In this document: in pieces, positions 17,891 to 26,006 of the stretch
Numbering within the stretch: position 1 is the first letter of the stretch
How the letters are laid out: the number at the start of each line of letters is the position of its first letter
Source: Rhodococcus sp. ARC_M6
GTDB lineage: Bacteria > Actinomycetota > Actinomycetes > Mycobacteriales > Mycobacteriaceae
Length of the DNA stretch: 39,704 bases
Assembly: GCF_022810305.1 (NCBI RefSeq)
Contig: NZ_JALGQH010000045.1
Coordinates: 1-39,704 of the forward strand
Reading direction: 5' to 3'
Notes under the pieces: model-generated
What the model saw: only the letters and a program-made list of their open reading frames with translations
Database searches by the model: none
What the model was told of the DNA's origin: nothing
Position numbers and translations under genes: made by a program

Positions 17891-18676
17891 ATGTCAGAAT
17901 CAACAACCGACGCCGTCGTCACCACCGAGGTGCGGGATTCAGTCGGCATCATCACGCTCAATCGGCCGAAGGTACGCAACGCACTCAATCTCGAACTGCG
18001 CGAAGCGATGCAAGATGCGATGGAGCGTTTCGATGACGATCCGGCAGTGCTGGCGATCGTCCTGACCGGAGCCGGCGGAAACTTCTGCTCGGGCCGAGAC
18101 CTCAAGGCCGCCACCGAAGGTGAGCCGATGTACCGCTCTCGCCGATCTCAGCAGGCGTCGTTCAACCGTAAGTCGATCCAGAAACCTGTCATCGCCGCCA
18201 TCGAAGGTTACGCTCTTGCCGGCGGATTCGAACTCGCCATCTCTTGCGACATCATCGTTGCCGCACAGGATTCCGTCTTCGGCCTGCCCGAGGTCAAGCG
18301 AAATCTGGTCGCGATCGGTGGAGGCTTGATTCGCCTTCCCTCCCGAATCCCGTATCACGTTGCGATGCAACTGGCATTGACCGGCGAGCACGTCGGTGCC
18401 GAGCAACTCGAGCGATGGGGACTAGTGACGACGATCGTCGACCCGGGAAAAGCAGTGGACGCTGCCTACACGCTGGGCATGCAGATCGCCGAAAACGGCC
18501 CGTCGGCAATACGCGCTACCAAGGAAATAGTTCGACGGGCATTCGAATGGGGTAGCGAAGCAGATGCTTTCGACGCCCAACTACCCATCGCCGAGTCTGC
18601 GTTGACGTCCAGCGATCGCGATGAGGGCATCGCTGCGTTCTTCGAACGTCGGGCACCGGTATGGACGGATCGCTGA
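17891..18676 (+). CDS. Enoyl-CoA hydratase/isomerase family protein
   Basis: The 261-residue crotonase-fold protein has oxyanion-hole segments NFCSGRDL (64-71) and LAGGFEL (109-115). It has both acidic residues expected for a hydratase, Glu114 and Glu134 (GLPEVKRNL). ATG 17891 follows GGAAAGG. It shares a plus-strand transcript with the SDR and ends just before a strong hairpin. With the dehydrogenase across the divergent promoter it completes oxidation, hydration and second oxidation of an acyl-CoA. Confidence 0.93.
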   Translation: MSESTTDAVVTTEVRDSVGIITLNRPKVRNALNLELREAMQDAMERFDDDPAVLAIVLTGAGGNFCSGRDLKAATEGEPMYRSRRSQQASFNRKSIQKPVIAAIEGYALAGGFELAISCDIIVAAQDSVFGLPEVKRNLVAIGGGLIRLPSRIPYHVAMQLALTGEHVGAEQLERWGLVTTIVDPGKAVDAAYTLGMQIAENGPSAIRATKEIVRRAFEWGSEADAFDAQLPIAESALTSSDRDEGIAAFFERRAPVWTDR

Positions 18677-18687
18677 GCGATCCACAC

Positions 18688-18735
18688 AAGACCCGGTTGC
18701 GGTGTGATGGTTTTCTCACACCGCAACCGGGTCTT
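18688..18735 (+). terminator. Terminator hairpin after the hydratase
   Basis: A perfect 20-bp stem (18688-18707 and 18716-18735, AAGACCCGGTTGCGGTGTGA) with an 8-nt T-rich loop follows the hydratase stop by 11 bp. It should end the SDR/hydratase transcript and insulate the TetR gene. Confidence 0.88.
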
Positions 18736-18769
18736 CAGTCAGGGAACATTCATCCGGAGCTGCACTTGC

Positions 18770-19465
18770 ATGTTTAGATACTTGCGAGCCGTACAGCAAA
18801 CACCAAGGGAGGTCGCAATCAAAAAGTTGCCACCGCGGACCAAGAACTCCGACAGTCCGCTCACCCAGACCGAACGCACCAACGCATCCCGCAGTGCGCT
18901 CATCGACGCTACGGTCACCGTGCTTGCTGCGGAAGGCTACAAAGCCGCGTCCATGAGCCGAATTCAGGAAATCGCAGGGGTCAGCCGCGGCTTGATCGGC
19001 TACCATTTCGGCTCCAAATTACAGTTGATGGAGGCGGTCGTCGAGCATGTCCGTGACGTCTACTTCGACGAAACCGGCGTCGGCCGAACCGAATCCGCGG
19101 ATACCGGTCTGGACCGGGTCCGCGACCACGTCTCCCAATACCTGACGCGACTTTCCACTTCACCAGAGCCGTCCAAGGCCATGCTGGTACTCGCGACCGA
19201 ATCCGTGAACGGTCCCACCGAGTTGGCATCGGCCCTGCGCAGTGCGTTCGCCGCGCAGAAGCAGATGATCGCCGAATTCGTTCGCGAGGGAATCATCGAC
19301 GGATCAATCCGTCCCGATGTGTCACCGGATGGAACTGCAGCAGTGGTCCAGGGCATTCTCCGAGGAGTTGTGCTCATCAACATTGTCGACCCGGAGGACA
19401 TAGACCTGGCCGAAACCAGGTCTACCGCCATCGAGATGGTCAACCGGCAACTCGCTGTTTCCTGA
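18770..19465 (+). CDS. TetR/AcrR family regulator
   Basis: The protein has an N-terminal HTH (SRSALIDATVTVLAAEGYKA, MSRIQEIAGVSRGLIGYHFGSKLQLMEA) and an all-helical ligand domain. With ATG 18770 (GGAG 10 nt upstream) it has 231 residues. TTG 18827 with AGGGAGG is an alternative that would give 212 residues and remove a basic leader. Its stop overlaps the tail of the convergent luciferase-like oxidoreductase gene by 26 bp. It lies between the two catabolic operons and probably represses one or both, through sites such as 16998-17023 or 27590-27617, with an acyl-CoA-like ligand. That is inference. Confidence 0.9.
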   Translation: MFRYLRAVQQTPREVAIKKLPPRTKNSDSPLTQTERTNASRSALIDATVTVLAAEGYKAASMSRIQEIAGVSRGLIGYHFGSKLQLMEAVVEHVRDVYFDETGVGRTESADTGLDRVRDHVSQYLTRLSTSPEPSKAMLVLATESVNGPTELASALRSAFAAQKQMIAEFVREGIIDGSIRPDVSPDGTAAVVQGILRGVVLINIVDPEDIDLAETRSTAIEMVNRQLAVS

Positions 19466-20504
19466 CCAGATCTGCCACGACGTCGTCGATGATCTCGGTC
19501 GAACTACTGACGACGTTGTTTATGCAGATTCGCTCCAGCACCCCTTCGTAGCGAGTGCGCACTTCGTCGGCAAGATGCTCGGGCTTCGCGACGATTCCGA
19601 TAGTCCGAAGCATCTCGTCCGGAATTGCCTCCGCCATCGCGTCCCATTTCCCGGGATCGAAGGACACGGACAACGCATGCAAACGATCGCCCACTTCCTC
19701 CCAACCGTGAAATTCGAGTACCTTCCGATACGCCGGCGTGCTCCCGTAGAACGCGATCCGTGCCCGCAATGCCGTTATTGCCGTATCCATTTCGGCATCG
19801 GTGCGGCCGGTAGCGACAAGTACCGAACCGGAAATCCGGAAATTTTCGCGTGACCGACCTCGGTTGCTCAACGTCGCTTCCACCTGCGGAACGGTGATCT
19901 GCCGCTGATACTCACTACTTGCGAACGGATGTGTGATCAGTCCGTCGGCAAGTGTCGCAGCCACATTCGTCATTGCCGGCCCCACTGCAGCGAGATGAAC
20001 GAGCGGATCACCGTGTCCGTGATCCTGCGGCGTGAACGCCGGCGTCATCAATGTGTGCTGGTAATACGGTCCGACATGATCGAGTCGTGTGCCGTCCCGC
20101 CACGATGCCCAGATCGCCTTCAACGCGGTGATGTAATCGCCCATTCGGACTGTCGGCTTGTCCCAGCCCATCGAAAAGCGTCTGGTGATGTGCGGGCGAA
20201 TCTGCGTGCCGAGGCCGAGCACGAAGCGGCCGTCGGTGAGCGCCTGCAGATCATGGGCGAGGTATGCCGTGTCCATGGGAGATCGAGCAAAGGCAATCGA
20301 TACCGAAGTGCCCAGCTCGATTCTCTCCGTCGACGTGGCCGCGAGCGCCACCGGCAGGAATGGGTTTCCGCTGTGCTCGCGGCTGAAACTAGCTGCATAG
20401 CCGACTTTTTCGTGTATCTCCGCGGCGGCCGGAATGCCGCGGCGAGATCCGCCGTCGACAACAGGCTGCAGTACGGCGTCAATCCCCAACGGCATCATCG
20501 TCAT
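19440..20504 (-). CDS. Luciferase-like (LLM class) F420/FMN-dependent oxidoreductase
   Basis: The 354-residue TIM-barrel protein has typical LLM-class features: LAATSTERIELGTSVSIAFA, ARSPMDTAYLAHDLQALTDG, RFVLGLGTQIRPHITRRFSM and HLAAVGPAMTNVAATLADGL. In mycobacteria and rhodococci this subfamily mostly uses F420, and many members act on acyl-CoA or ketone intermediates. It is the last gene of a long minus-strand chain; its ATG overlaps the stop of the thiolase-like gene (ATGA). A reductase or mono-oxygenase-like step on a pathway intermediate is likely, but F420 versus FMN cannot be decided from sequence. Confidence 0.9.
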   Translation of the reverse strand: MTMMPLGIDAVLQPVVDGGSRRGIPAAAEIHEKVGYAASFSREHSGNPFLPVALAATSTERIELGTSVSIAFARSPMDTAYLAHDLQALTDGRFVLGLGTQIRPHITRRFSMGWDKPTVRMGDYITALKAIWASWRDGTRLDHVGPYYQHTLMTPAFTPQDHGHGDPLVHLAAVGPAMTNVAATLADGLITHPFASSEYQRQITVPQVEATLSNRGRSRENFRISGSVLVATGRTDAEMDTAITALRARIAFYGSTPAYRKVLEFHGWEEVGDRLHALSVSFDPGKWDAMAEAIPDEMLRTIGIVAKPEHLADEVRTRYEGVLERICINNVVSSSTEIIDDVVADLVRKQRVAG

Positions 20505-21655
20505 CGACCGGCAGCCGCCAACACGTGCACCACGCAGACCGCACCCAGCCCGACCAGATGTGCCAGTCCGTACGTGGAATTCGGCTGTTGACGAGGCCCC
20601 GCTTCACCGCGCAACTGGCGGGTGATCTCCGCTATCTGCCCGACTCCGGTCGGGCCGATCGGATGCCCCATCGCCAGCAGACCACCGGACGGACTGATTG
20701 CCACCCGGCCGCCAATCGCGAACTCTCCGTTGGCAAGTTCGCGTGATGCCTGCCCCGGACCGCACAGTCCCATCGCTTCGGTGTACTGCAACTCCTCGAT
20801 AGCGAATGCATCGTGCAGTTCCACCACGTCGAGCTGTTCTGCCCGAATTCCGGCCTCCGCCAACGACTGTTCCGTGGTTGTTTTTGTCAGCTCGACATCA
20901 AAGCTCTTGGCGCCGTACAGTTCCTCACTCCGCTGGGTCGACGACAGCACCTGGACCGCGCGCGAGCGATCCAGCCCGAGTCGGTCGATCGCAGCATCGG
21001 AGACAACCAGAACTGCCGATGCCCCTTCCCCGATCGGACAGCATTCGAGCCGCTTCAGGGAGCCCGCGATGGGACGGTCACCGAGCACCTCGTCAAGCGA
21101 TCGCTCTCTCTGCCGGTGCGCATAAGGGTTCTTCGAACCGTTGAGGTGGTTCTTCACTGCAACGCGGGCGATGACTTCTTCCCCGACATTCGACGCCCGC
21201 ATGTACTCCTCGGCAAGGAGTGCGTAGTGCACCGACGGAACCACCAACCCGCCGTCGTGCGGCGCAATTCCGGTCAGCTGCTCACCACGATTGACCTTTC
21301 CCGCCTTGTCCACCCCGGCGGCCAGCACCACGTCCGAGAATCCTGCAGCCACGTCTCTACATGCAAGTCGGAATGCCGAGGAACTCGATGCAGATGCGTT
21401 TTCCACCTGCGTCATCGGAATTCCTGTGGCACCGAGGTGACGCAGCATCGGACGTGAAACTGCCATACCGAGTCGCGTCGTTCCGGTGTAGGCCGCCTCG
21501 ACCGAAGACCATTCCATGCCGGCATCCGCGAGAGCTTCGCGCACTGCGGTCACGCCGAGCTGAACGTAGCTGGTCTCAGTGGCTGCCTGATAGCGATGTA
21601 ATCCGATCCCGATGACGTAGACCGGCCGGTAGTCGTTCAGCAACATCTCGTTCAA
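20501..21655 (-). CDS. Thiolase-fold protein (SCP-x/Ltp type) lacking the nucleophilic Cys
   Basis: This 384-residue thiolase-superfamily protein has MTQVENASASSSSAF at the place of the usual nucleophile, with Ser88 instead of Cys. HDAFAIEELQYTEA replaces the NEAF motif, and GLLAMGHPIGPTG is kept. Loss of the Cys is incompatible with normal thiolysis. It is known for SCP-x-like partners of DUF35 proteins, such as the retro-aldolase Ltp2 of steroid side-chain breakdown. It directly follows a DUF35 gene (TTGA overlap), fitting such a two-subunit enzyme. TTG 21655 is coupled to the upstream stop; ATG 21646 is an alternative. A retro-aldol or retro-Claisen cleavage is the best guess; a non-catalytic role is possible. 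Confidence 0.88.
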   Translation of the reverse strand: MNEMLLNDYRPVYVIGIGLHRYQAATETSYVQLGVTAVREALADAGMEWSSVEAAYTGTTRLGMAVSRPMLRHLGATGIPMTQVENASASSSSAFRLACRDVAAGFSDVVLAAGVDKAGKVNRGEQLTGIAPHDGGLVVPSVHYALLAEEYMRASNVGEEVIARVAVKNHLNGSKNPYAHRQRERSLDEVLGDRPIAGSLKRLECCPIGEGASAVLVVSDAAIDRLGLDRSRAVQVLSSTQRSEELYGAKSFDVELTKTTTEQSLAEAGIRAEQLDVVELHDAFAIEELQYTEAMGLCGPGQASRELANGEFAIGGRVAISPSGGLLAMGHPIGPTGVGQIAEITRQLRGEAGPRQQPNSTYGLAHLVGLGAVCVVHVLAAAGR

Positions 21656-22023
21656 CTCGCTTTCTGAAGTGCCGGGGCGAATACCAATCCCAGTGCAGCG
21701 TCTGGTGCTTCGTCGACTGCAAAGACCCGAGAGCCCGGCTGTAGATCGGGGCTGGTCAGACGCACTCGGATCACGGGCCCCTCGATCAGTTCGATACTTC
21801 CGATCACGGCGGGAACAGTCAGTGAACTATCCGGATGCCGGTACACGTTCACGATCTCCAAAACTGTTCCGTCGCCGGAAAGTACAAATTCCTCAAGGTC
21901 ATCGCCGTAAGCACCACACTGCTCACACCCGAAATGTTGGACCGGACTGGCAACATACGTGCATCGAAGGCAGCGGACTGCCCTGATAGGCAAGGTCTCA
22001 CTTGCCGGTGTCTTGGATTCCAT
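21652..22023 (-). CDS. DUF35 (ChsH2-like) OB-fold protein with zinc ribbon
   Basis: The 123-residue protein has a rubredoxin-like zinc ribbon with C18, C21, C33 and C36, then an OB-fold (VLSGDGTVLEIVNVYRHP to SRVFAVDEAPD). I took ATG 22023, preceded by AGGAGG at ideal spacing, rather than an upstream start that would overlap the ABC ATPase gene. DUF35 proteins bind acyl-CoA and form complexes with SCP-x thiolases; the gene overlaps its likely partner downstream. It is 77 bp after the transporter genes. Confidence 0.93.
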   Translation of the reverse strand: MESKTPASETLPIRAVRCLRCTYVASPVQHFGCEQCGAYGDDLEEFVLSGDGTVLEIVNVYRHPDSSLTVPAVIGSIELIEGPVIRVRLTSPDLQPGSRVFAVDEAPDAALGLVFAPALQKAS

Positions 22024-22100
22024 TCGAGTAGAACCTCCTGAATTCGTGTATGCGGGAAAAGAAGGTGCAGCGTTGGGAAAGCAGCTGACGAGCGCCCGAC

Positions 22101-23138
22101 TCAATTGGGTAGATGCAGAAAACACGCGACCCGACGGCCGTCCCCGACATCGACGGCTAACGGATCTTCCTTCTCGCACTTGGGCATAACATGCGGACAC
22201 CGATTCCGAAATTGACAGCCGCCGGTAGACGCAATCGGTTCAGGTTGAATTGTCCGGGCGACCGACTTCTTACGATTCCCCGGCATTGAACGATCAAATG
22301 TCGGAATCGCAGCCAACAAGGTCTGAGTGTATGGATGCATCGGATTCGCGATGACATCACCGGTCTCGCCTTCTTCTACAATCCGGCCGTGGAGCATCAC
22401 TACGATGCGATGCGTGACGTGACGAATCGTAGCGAAGTCGTGGGAGATCAGGAGCATGGTGAGCCTGTCCCGCTCCTGCAGTGTCAGTAGAAGATTGATG
22501 ATCTCAGATCGAGTCGACAGGTCCAGTGCGGACGTCGGTTCATCTGCGACAAGCAGAGACGGCGACAAAGCCATTGCACGTGCGATGGCGACACGCTGCC
22601 GTTGACCGCCTGAAAGTTCGTGCGGAAATCGAGAACCCAGAGCCGAGTCCAACGCAACGCTGTGAAGCAGCGTTGCAGCTCGATCCGAAGTATCGGCACG
22701 TCTGAGCTCCCTGTGCACGATCAGTGGCTCGGTAACCGCGTGCGCCACAGTCTTGGTGGGATCAAGCGACCCGAAGGGATCCTGAAAGATCACCTGCATG
22801 GTGCGCCGGAGGTCTTTGAGCGCCCGACCACGCAAATTCGTGATGTCTTTACCATCCAGAGTGATTGTGCCCTCATCGACTGACGACAGTCGTGAGATCA
22901 TTCTGCCAACTGTGGTTTTTCCCGATCCGGACTCGCCCACGATACCCACAGTCCGACCGCGAGGAAGAACAATGTCCACCCCATCCACTGCGTGGTGACT
23001 AGCCGTCGGACGCCCCAAGATGTCACTCGCGAGTGTGAAGGATTTCCGTAGGCCAGTGGCGGCCAGGTACGCGTCAGTGTCGATGCTGTCCGCACCATTC
23101 GGTCCGTCAAAGTCAGTAGTTGTCTGCAGTGAATTCAC
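22101..23138 (-). CDS. Oligopeptide/dipeptide-type ABC transporter ATPase (second, OppF-like)
   Basis: The 345-residue ATPase has Walker A GIVGESGSGKTTVGR, signature LSGGQRQRVAIARA, Walker B LLVADEPTSALD and the switch His in LISHDF. The oligopeptide-transporter C-terminal region includes CQFRNRCPHVMPKC. GTG 23138 overlaps the upstream stop (GTGA), preceded by GGAGG. It pairs with the other ATPase to power import. Confidence 0.94.
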   Translation of the reverse strand: MNSLQTTTDFDGPNGADSIDTDAYLAATGLRKSFTLASDILGRPTASHHAVDGVDIVLPRGRTVGIVGESGSGKTTVGRMISRLSSVDEGTITLDGKDITNLRGRALKDLRRTMQVIFQDPFGSLDPTKTVAHAVTEPLIVHRELRRADTSDRAATLLHSVALDSALGSRFPHELSGGQRQRVAIARAMALSPSLLVADEPTSALDLSTRSEIINLLLTLQERDRLTMLLISHDFATIRHVTHRIVVMLHGRIVEEGETGDVIANPMHPYTQTLLAAIPTFDRSMPGNRKKSVARTIQPEPIASTGGCQFRNRCPHVMPKCEKEDPLAVDVGDGRRVACFLHLPN

Positions 23139-24139
23139 AAGACCTCCCGAAGATCGATTTCTCCTGCAGCGACCCGAGAGCATCGACTTGTATGGTCGTG
23201 CTGCACCAACGACTCTGCTGGTACTGCAACCGAACATGCATCGACAGTAAACTCACAGCGGGGCTGGAAACGACAGCCCGGCGGGAAACTACCGGCTGGG
23301 GGCACCCTGCCGGGTATGACTTCGAGCAACTGTCTCGGACGCTGCCCATCTGGAACTGCTCGCAACAGCGCACGCGAGTACGGGTGTTGCTGCGCGTCGA
23401 AGAAGAAGTCGTTAACCTTCGCCTTCTCGACAACGTGTCCTGCGTACATGATCACGACATCATCGCAGAACTCTGAAACCACTCCAAGGTCGTGAGTAAC
23501 CAAAAGTACCGACATCGAGGTTTCCTCTTGCAAATCGCGGAGGAGCTGCAATATCTCTTCCTGCACCGTGACGTCCAGAGCGGTCGTGGGCTCATCAGCA
23601 ATGATGAGGTCGGGCGAGCAGGAAATGGCTGCAGCGATCATGACGCGCTGCTGCATTCCGCCTGACAATTCATGCGGATAACTGTTCACACGGCGACGCG
23701 AATCAGGGATTCCTACCTTGTCCAGCAAAGCGATTGCATGCTGACGAGCCGTGCTGCGACTCTCCCCCAGATGAATTCGCCGTGACTCGGCAATCTGATC
23801 TCCCACGCTAGCAGTAGGATTCAGACTGTTCATGGGATCTTGGAATATGGTTCCGATCGATCGACCGCGTACGCGTGCAAGCTGCGAAGGCGGCCCATTC
23901 ATCAGATCGGTATCGCCTAGACGAATACTGCCGCCGGCGTAGCTGACGCCGGGAGGAAGAAGACCTACGATCGCCATTGCAGTCATCGTCTTCCCACAAC
24001 CGGACTCACCGATCAAGCCAACAGAACGTCCGCGCGGAATCGTAAAGCTGACATCGTCGACCAGATGCTTCTGCGAGTAGACCCCAGCAAGGTCGAGCGT
24101 GAGCCCCTCGACGGTGAGAGTATTTGCTGCAGAACTCAT
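23135..24139 (-). CDS. Oligopeptide/dipeptide-type ABC transporter ATPase (first, OppD-like)
   Basis: The 334-residue ATPase has Walker A GLIGESGCGKTMTAM, signature LSGGMQQRVMIAA, Walker B LIIADEPTTALDV and switch His in LVTHDLGV. The C-terminal CRFQPRCEFTVDAC segment is typical of the Opp/Dpp class. Its ATG overlaps the permease stop by 4 nt. Confidence 0.94.
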   Translation of the reverse strand: MSSAANTLTVEGLTLDLAGVYSQKHLVDDVSFTIPRGRSVGLIGESGCGKTMTAMAIVGLLPPGVSYAGGSIRLGDTDLMNGPPSQLARVRGRSIGTIFQDPMNSLNPTASVGDQIAESRRIHLGESRSTARQHAIALLDKVGIPDSRRRVNSYPHELSGGMQQRVMIAAAISCSPDLIIADEPTTALDVTVQEEILQLLRDLQEETSMSVLLVTHDLGVVSEFCDDVVIMYAGHVVEKAKVNDFFFDAQQHPYSRALLRAVPDGQRPRQLLEVIPGRVPPAGSFPPGCRFQPRCEFTVDACSVAVPAESLVQHDHTSRCSRVAAGEIDLREVL

Positions 24140-25062
24140 TTGGTGCCACCACCTGAAAAGACATCTCGGATTCCGTCTCCGAGCACATTGAATGAAAGGA
24201 TCGTAAGTACGAGTGCAATACCTGGAGGGACGACAGCGAACGGGGCATCAAACTGGTTCTCATATGCCGATTTGAGCATCGATCCCCAACTCGCTTCTGG
24301 CGGTTGGACGCCCAGTCCGAGAAAACTCAGGCTCGCCTCGGCGAGAAGTGCAAAGCCCATCAACAGAGTTACTTGAACCAGCAATGGAGCGCGAATATTG
24401 GGGAGAACATGGACAAAGAGTTGCCGAGGAAGACTCGCGCCGATCGCCTCGGCTGACGACATGTAGGTCTCTTCTGCTACTACGGCCGTTGCACTGCGTA
24501 CCACCCTGAATAGGTGCGGTGCGAACGCAATTCCGATTGCAATCATCGCGTTGACTAGTGAAGGGCCGAGAACCGCTACCAACGCCAGGGCGAGGACGAT
24601 AGCCGGAATACTGAGAAATGTATCGGAGACCTTGTTTGCCACCGAATCGAAGATTCCACGCCTGACCCCGGACATGAGGCCCGCCGGAACCCCCAGCAAA
24701 ACTCCCACGAGCAAGGCGATCAACGGAGCCACCAGAGTAACTCGCGCGGCATAGATGATTCGGCTTGCAACATCACGACCGAACTCGTCGGTGCCGAGCC
24801 AGTGTTGCGCACTGAGTCCTGCGAAACGATTTGTGATGTCCTGTGCTGCAGGATCGTACGGCGCAAGCCACGGGGCACCGATTGCCGCAATAACAAGCAC
24901 TCCAAGGAAAACAAGGGCACAAGCGCTCGCCGGTTGGCGAATCAGGGCGCCCCATGCGCTTGGTCGGGGGTCACGAGTTGACGCACTGGACGATACGGGG
25001 AGAGTAGGCCCGGGTCGCGTATCGGACGTCTGTGACCCCGTTGAATCAACGGTCGTTGTCAT
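24136..25062 (-). CDS. ABC transporter permease (OppC/DppC-like)
   Basis: The 308-residue membrane protein starts with a Thr/Ser/Pro-rich cytoplasmic tail, then a first membrane helix (ACALVFLGVLVIAAIGAPWL) and the OppC N-terminal motif (DEFGRDVASRIIYAAR). At least five more membrane segments follow, with the EAA-like loop (SSAEAIGASLPRQLFVHVLP). It pairs with the upstream permease and is coupled to neighbours by 4-nt overlaps. Confidence 0.94.
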   Translation of the reverse strand: MTTTVDSTGSQTSDTRPGPTLPVSSSASTRDPRPSAWGALIRQPASACALVFLGVLVIAAIGAPWLAPYDPAAQDITNRFAGLSAQHWLGTDEFGRDVASRIIYAARVTLVAPLIALLVGVLLGVPAGLMSGVRRGIFDSVANKVSDTFLSIPAIVLALALVAVLGPSLVNAMIAIGIAFAPHLFRVVRSATAVVAEETYMSSAEAIGASLPRQLFVHVLPNIRAPLLVQVTLLMGFALLAEASLSFLGLGVQPPEASWGSMLKSAYENQFDAPFAVVPPGIALVLTILSFNVLGDGIRDVFSGGGTK

Positions 25063-26006
25063 GCCACTCTCACCTTCGGATTGATTTTTCCGTAGACAAC
25101 ATCGACAAGCAGGTTGACTGATACGACAACCGTAGCTGCGAGGATGATGAATCCCTGAAGAACTGAATAGTCCCTCTGTAGAACAGCATTCACTGTCAGC
25201 GACCCTAGACCTGCAATGCCGAAAACTGACTCTATTACGATCGTTCCGCTCAATAGCTTGCCGGCTTGCAAGCCCAGTACGGTCACTACTGGAATTGCTG
25301 CGTTCCGCAGGACGTGGCGACGAACGAGCGTCGTCCCACTAGCGCCGCGCGCACGCGCGGTCCGTATGTACGGGCGGGCCATGACATCAGACACCCCGCC
25401 TCGTGTGTGGCGTGCGATCTCGGCTGCGACAGCAAGTCCCAACGCCAGCGAAGGAAGAATAATGTGTTGAAGCCACGGACCTACTCCCTCACTGAGCGGA
25501 GAATACCCAGTCGCCGGAAGCAGCTTGTAGGTCAACCCGAAGAATGTGGCCAGCACTAGCCCAACCCAGAAACTTGGCATAGCCAAACCGAGAGTTGCTG
25601 CAGTGGTAACTAATCGGTCGACGAGACTCCCTCGCTTAAGACCCGCGACGACCCCCGCCGAGACACCGACAACTGTCGCAATCAGAAGCGCAAGACCTGC
25701 AATCGAGAGAGTGGCCGGGGCAGCAATCATGATCGATTCGGCCACAGGGAGTCCGGAGAACAGGGAGATTCCCAGGTCCCCGTGCAGCAGTTGACTGAGC
25801 GACGCAAAGTATTGGGCGACAACGGATCCATCCAGCCCCAGCGAGTGACGTATCGCGTCGACCTGCTCTGACGTTGCCCGGTCGCCGGCGATCAACTCAG
25901 CTGCGTCGCCGGGTACCAGTCGGATCAGCGAAAATGTCACCAAATGCACCAACCACAAAACAACGAGTGCGGAGCCCATTCGTTTCACCCAGCGCAGCGA
26001 TGTCAT
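25059..26006 (-). CDS. ABC transporter permease (OppB/DppB-like)
   Basis: The 315-residue permease has an N-terminal helix (GSALVVLWLVHLVTFSLIRL), the VPGDAAELIAG motif of OppB/DppB, and the EAA loop (YIRTARARGASGTTLVRRHV). Six membrane segments are visible. It forms the channel with the downstream permease. Its start overlaps the binding-protein stop (ATGA). Confidence 0.94.
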   Translation of the reverse strand: MTSLRWVKRMGSALVVLWLVHLVTFSLIRLVPGDAAELIAGDRATSEQVDAIRHSLGLDGSVVAQYFASLSQLLHGDLGISLFSGLPVAESIMIAAPATLSIAGLALLIATVVGVSAGVVAGLKRGSLVDRLVTTAATLGLAMPSFWVGLVLATFFGLTYKLLPATGYSPLSEGVGPWLQHIILPSLALGLAVAAEIARHTRGGVSDVMARPYIRTARARGASGTTLVRRHVLRNAAIPVVTVLGLQAGKLLSGTIVIESVFGIAGLGSLTVNAVLQRDYSVLQGFIILAATVVVSVNLLVDVVYGKINPKVRVA

